64,000 bases of DNA from Rhizobium binae. GTDB lineage: Bacteria; Pseudomonadota; Alphaproteobacteria; Rhizobiales; Rhizobiaceae. Both the position numbers and the translations under genes were made by a program. How positions within the stretch are numbered: position 1 is the first letter of the stretch; each line of letters starts with the position of its first letter. A model generated the notes under the pieces. The model was not told the origin of the DNA and did not search any database. It saw only the letters and a list, made by a program, of their open reading frames with translations. The stretch is taken from contig NZ_CP071604.1 in NCBI RefSeq assembly GCF_017357225.1, forward strand, positions 3,751,501 to 3,815,500. Reading direction: 5' to 3'. Of this stretch, positions 63,774-64,000 are shown piece by piece.

Positions 63774-64000
63774 CTATCGCCGCCGGAATTTGTTGGCGGC
63801 ATCGATCGCCGCCTTCTGCTGGTCGTCCTCGATGCCCAGATAAAAATCCTCGAGCGCCGGATCGGCAAGGCCGGCGCGGCGCGATAACACGTACCACTTC
63901 GCCGCCTCGACCGGATTGGGCGCCGTGCCGATGGCATTGACATAGAGGTGGGCGAGCTTGTTTTGCGCCGCGATATTGCCGCCATTGGCGGCAAGTTTCA
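63774..64000 (-). CDS. Sel1-repeat protein (partial; N-terminus beyond right edge)
   Basis: The last ~75 residues of a repeat protein. GGNIAAQNKLAHLYVNAIGT followed by APNPVEAAKWYVLSRRAGLA is a Sel1-type (TPR-like) repeat unit, and the protein ends ALEDFYLGIEDDQQKAAIDA ANKFRRR. Sel1 proteins act as interaction scaffolds; the periplasmic regulator ExoR of rhizobia is one, but this fragment is too short to assign to it. Convergent with the MCP-like gene, with 34 bases between stops. Confidence 0.75.
   Translation of the reverse strand, partial: KLAANGGNIAAQNKLAHLYVNAIGTAPNPVEAAKWYVLSRRAGLADPALEDFYLGIEDDQQKAAIDAANKFRRR

Overview
The window is chromosomal DNA from an alphaproteobacterium of the Rhizobium leguminosarum / Rhizobium etli type. 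This rests on GC-rich, tightly packed genes, sulfolipid genes in the order sqdB-sqdD-sqdC, the lpiA-acvB pair, an rcdA gene with CtrA-type sites, a class I fructose-bisphosphate aldolase, and a rhizobial che operon. No prophage, insertion sequence, CRISPR array, tRNA or rRNA is visible. The assignment comes from reading proteins and gene order, not from a database search.

Layout. 0-1.2 kb: the start of tolQ (cut by the left edge) and ybgC. 1.25-4.75 kb: a triple 22-bp palindromic repeat, then the sulfoquinovosyl-diacylglycerol operon sqdB-sqdD-sqdC, interrupted by two intergenic repeat elements. 4.9-9.8 kb: folate salvage (5-FCL), a YmdB-type phosphoesterase, an exported metallo-beta-lactamase-fold protein, a PNPOx-fold protein, yebC and a luciferase-like oxidoreductase. 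9.9-12.2 kb: an isolated chemoreceptor. 12.4-15.4 kb: ruvC, ruvA and ruvB, with a vapBC-type toxin-antitoxin pair between ruvC and ruvA. 15.4-28.9 kb: a Tat-type phosphoesterase, a frameshifted Nudix gene, DinB, acvB and lpiA (lysyl-phosphatidylglycerol turnover), DoxX, a large MscS channel, a 6-phosphogluconate dehydrogenase, an AHSA1/ArsR pair, an XRE regulator, a sugar epimerase and a wrecked phytase-like gene. 29-30 kb: 6S RNA, zapA and a coiled-coil protein, all on the minus strand.

30.2-38.9 kb is a central-carbon block: tkt, gap, pgk and class I fba, with a K+/H+ antiporter and small genes between. 39-48.6 kb holds PhzF, an MFS transporter, rcdA, rpmE, an ABC exporter, a Bug receptor and an ECF42-type sigma factor with its DGPF partner. 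48.6-50.8 kb is a MotA/ExbB-like plus OmpA-like stator pair, followed by suhB. 51.9-61.6 kb is a complete chemotaxis operon on the minus strand (STAS-cheY-cheA-cheW-mcp-mcp-cheW-cheR-cheB). A divergent soluble MCP-like gene and the end of a Sel1-repeat gene close the window.

Most notable observations: a 732-bp block that reads as identical in the two tandem chemoreceptor genes, implying recent duplication or gene conversion of the signalling half; an apparent inversion of about 24 kb that separates 6S RNA/zapA from the folate cyclo-ligase gene; two CtrA-type TTAA-N7-TTAA sites before rcdA; three palindromes at exact 22-bp spacing between ybgC and sqdB; a perfect 11-5-11 operator-like palindrome before fba; a toxin-antitoxin module inside the ruv cluster; two single-base-deletion pseudogenes; and a MotA/OmpA pair with the architecture of ZorAB but without Zorya effectors. 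I do not see a clearly new defence or biosynthetic system. The best candidates for undescribed biology are the stator pair and the degenerate-tip MCP-like protein.
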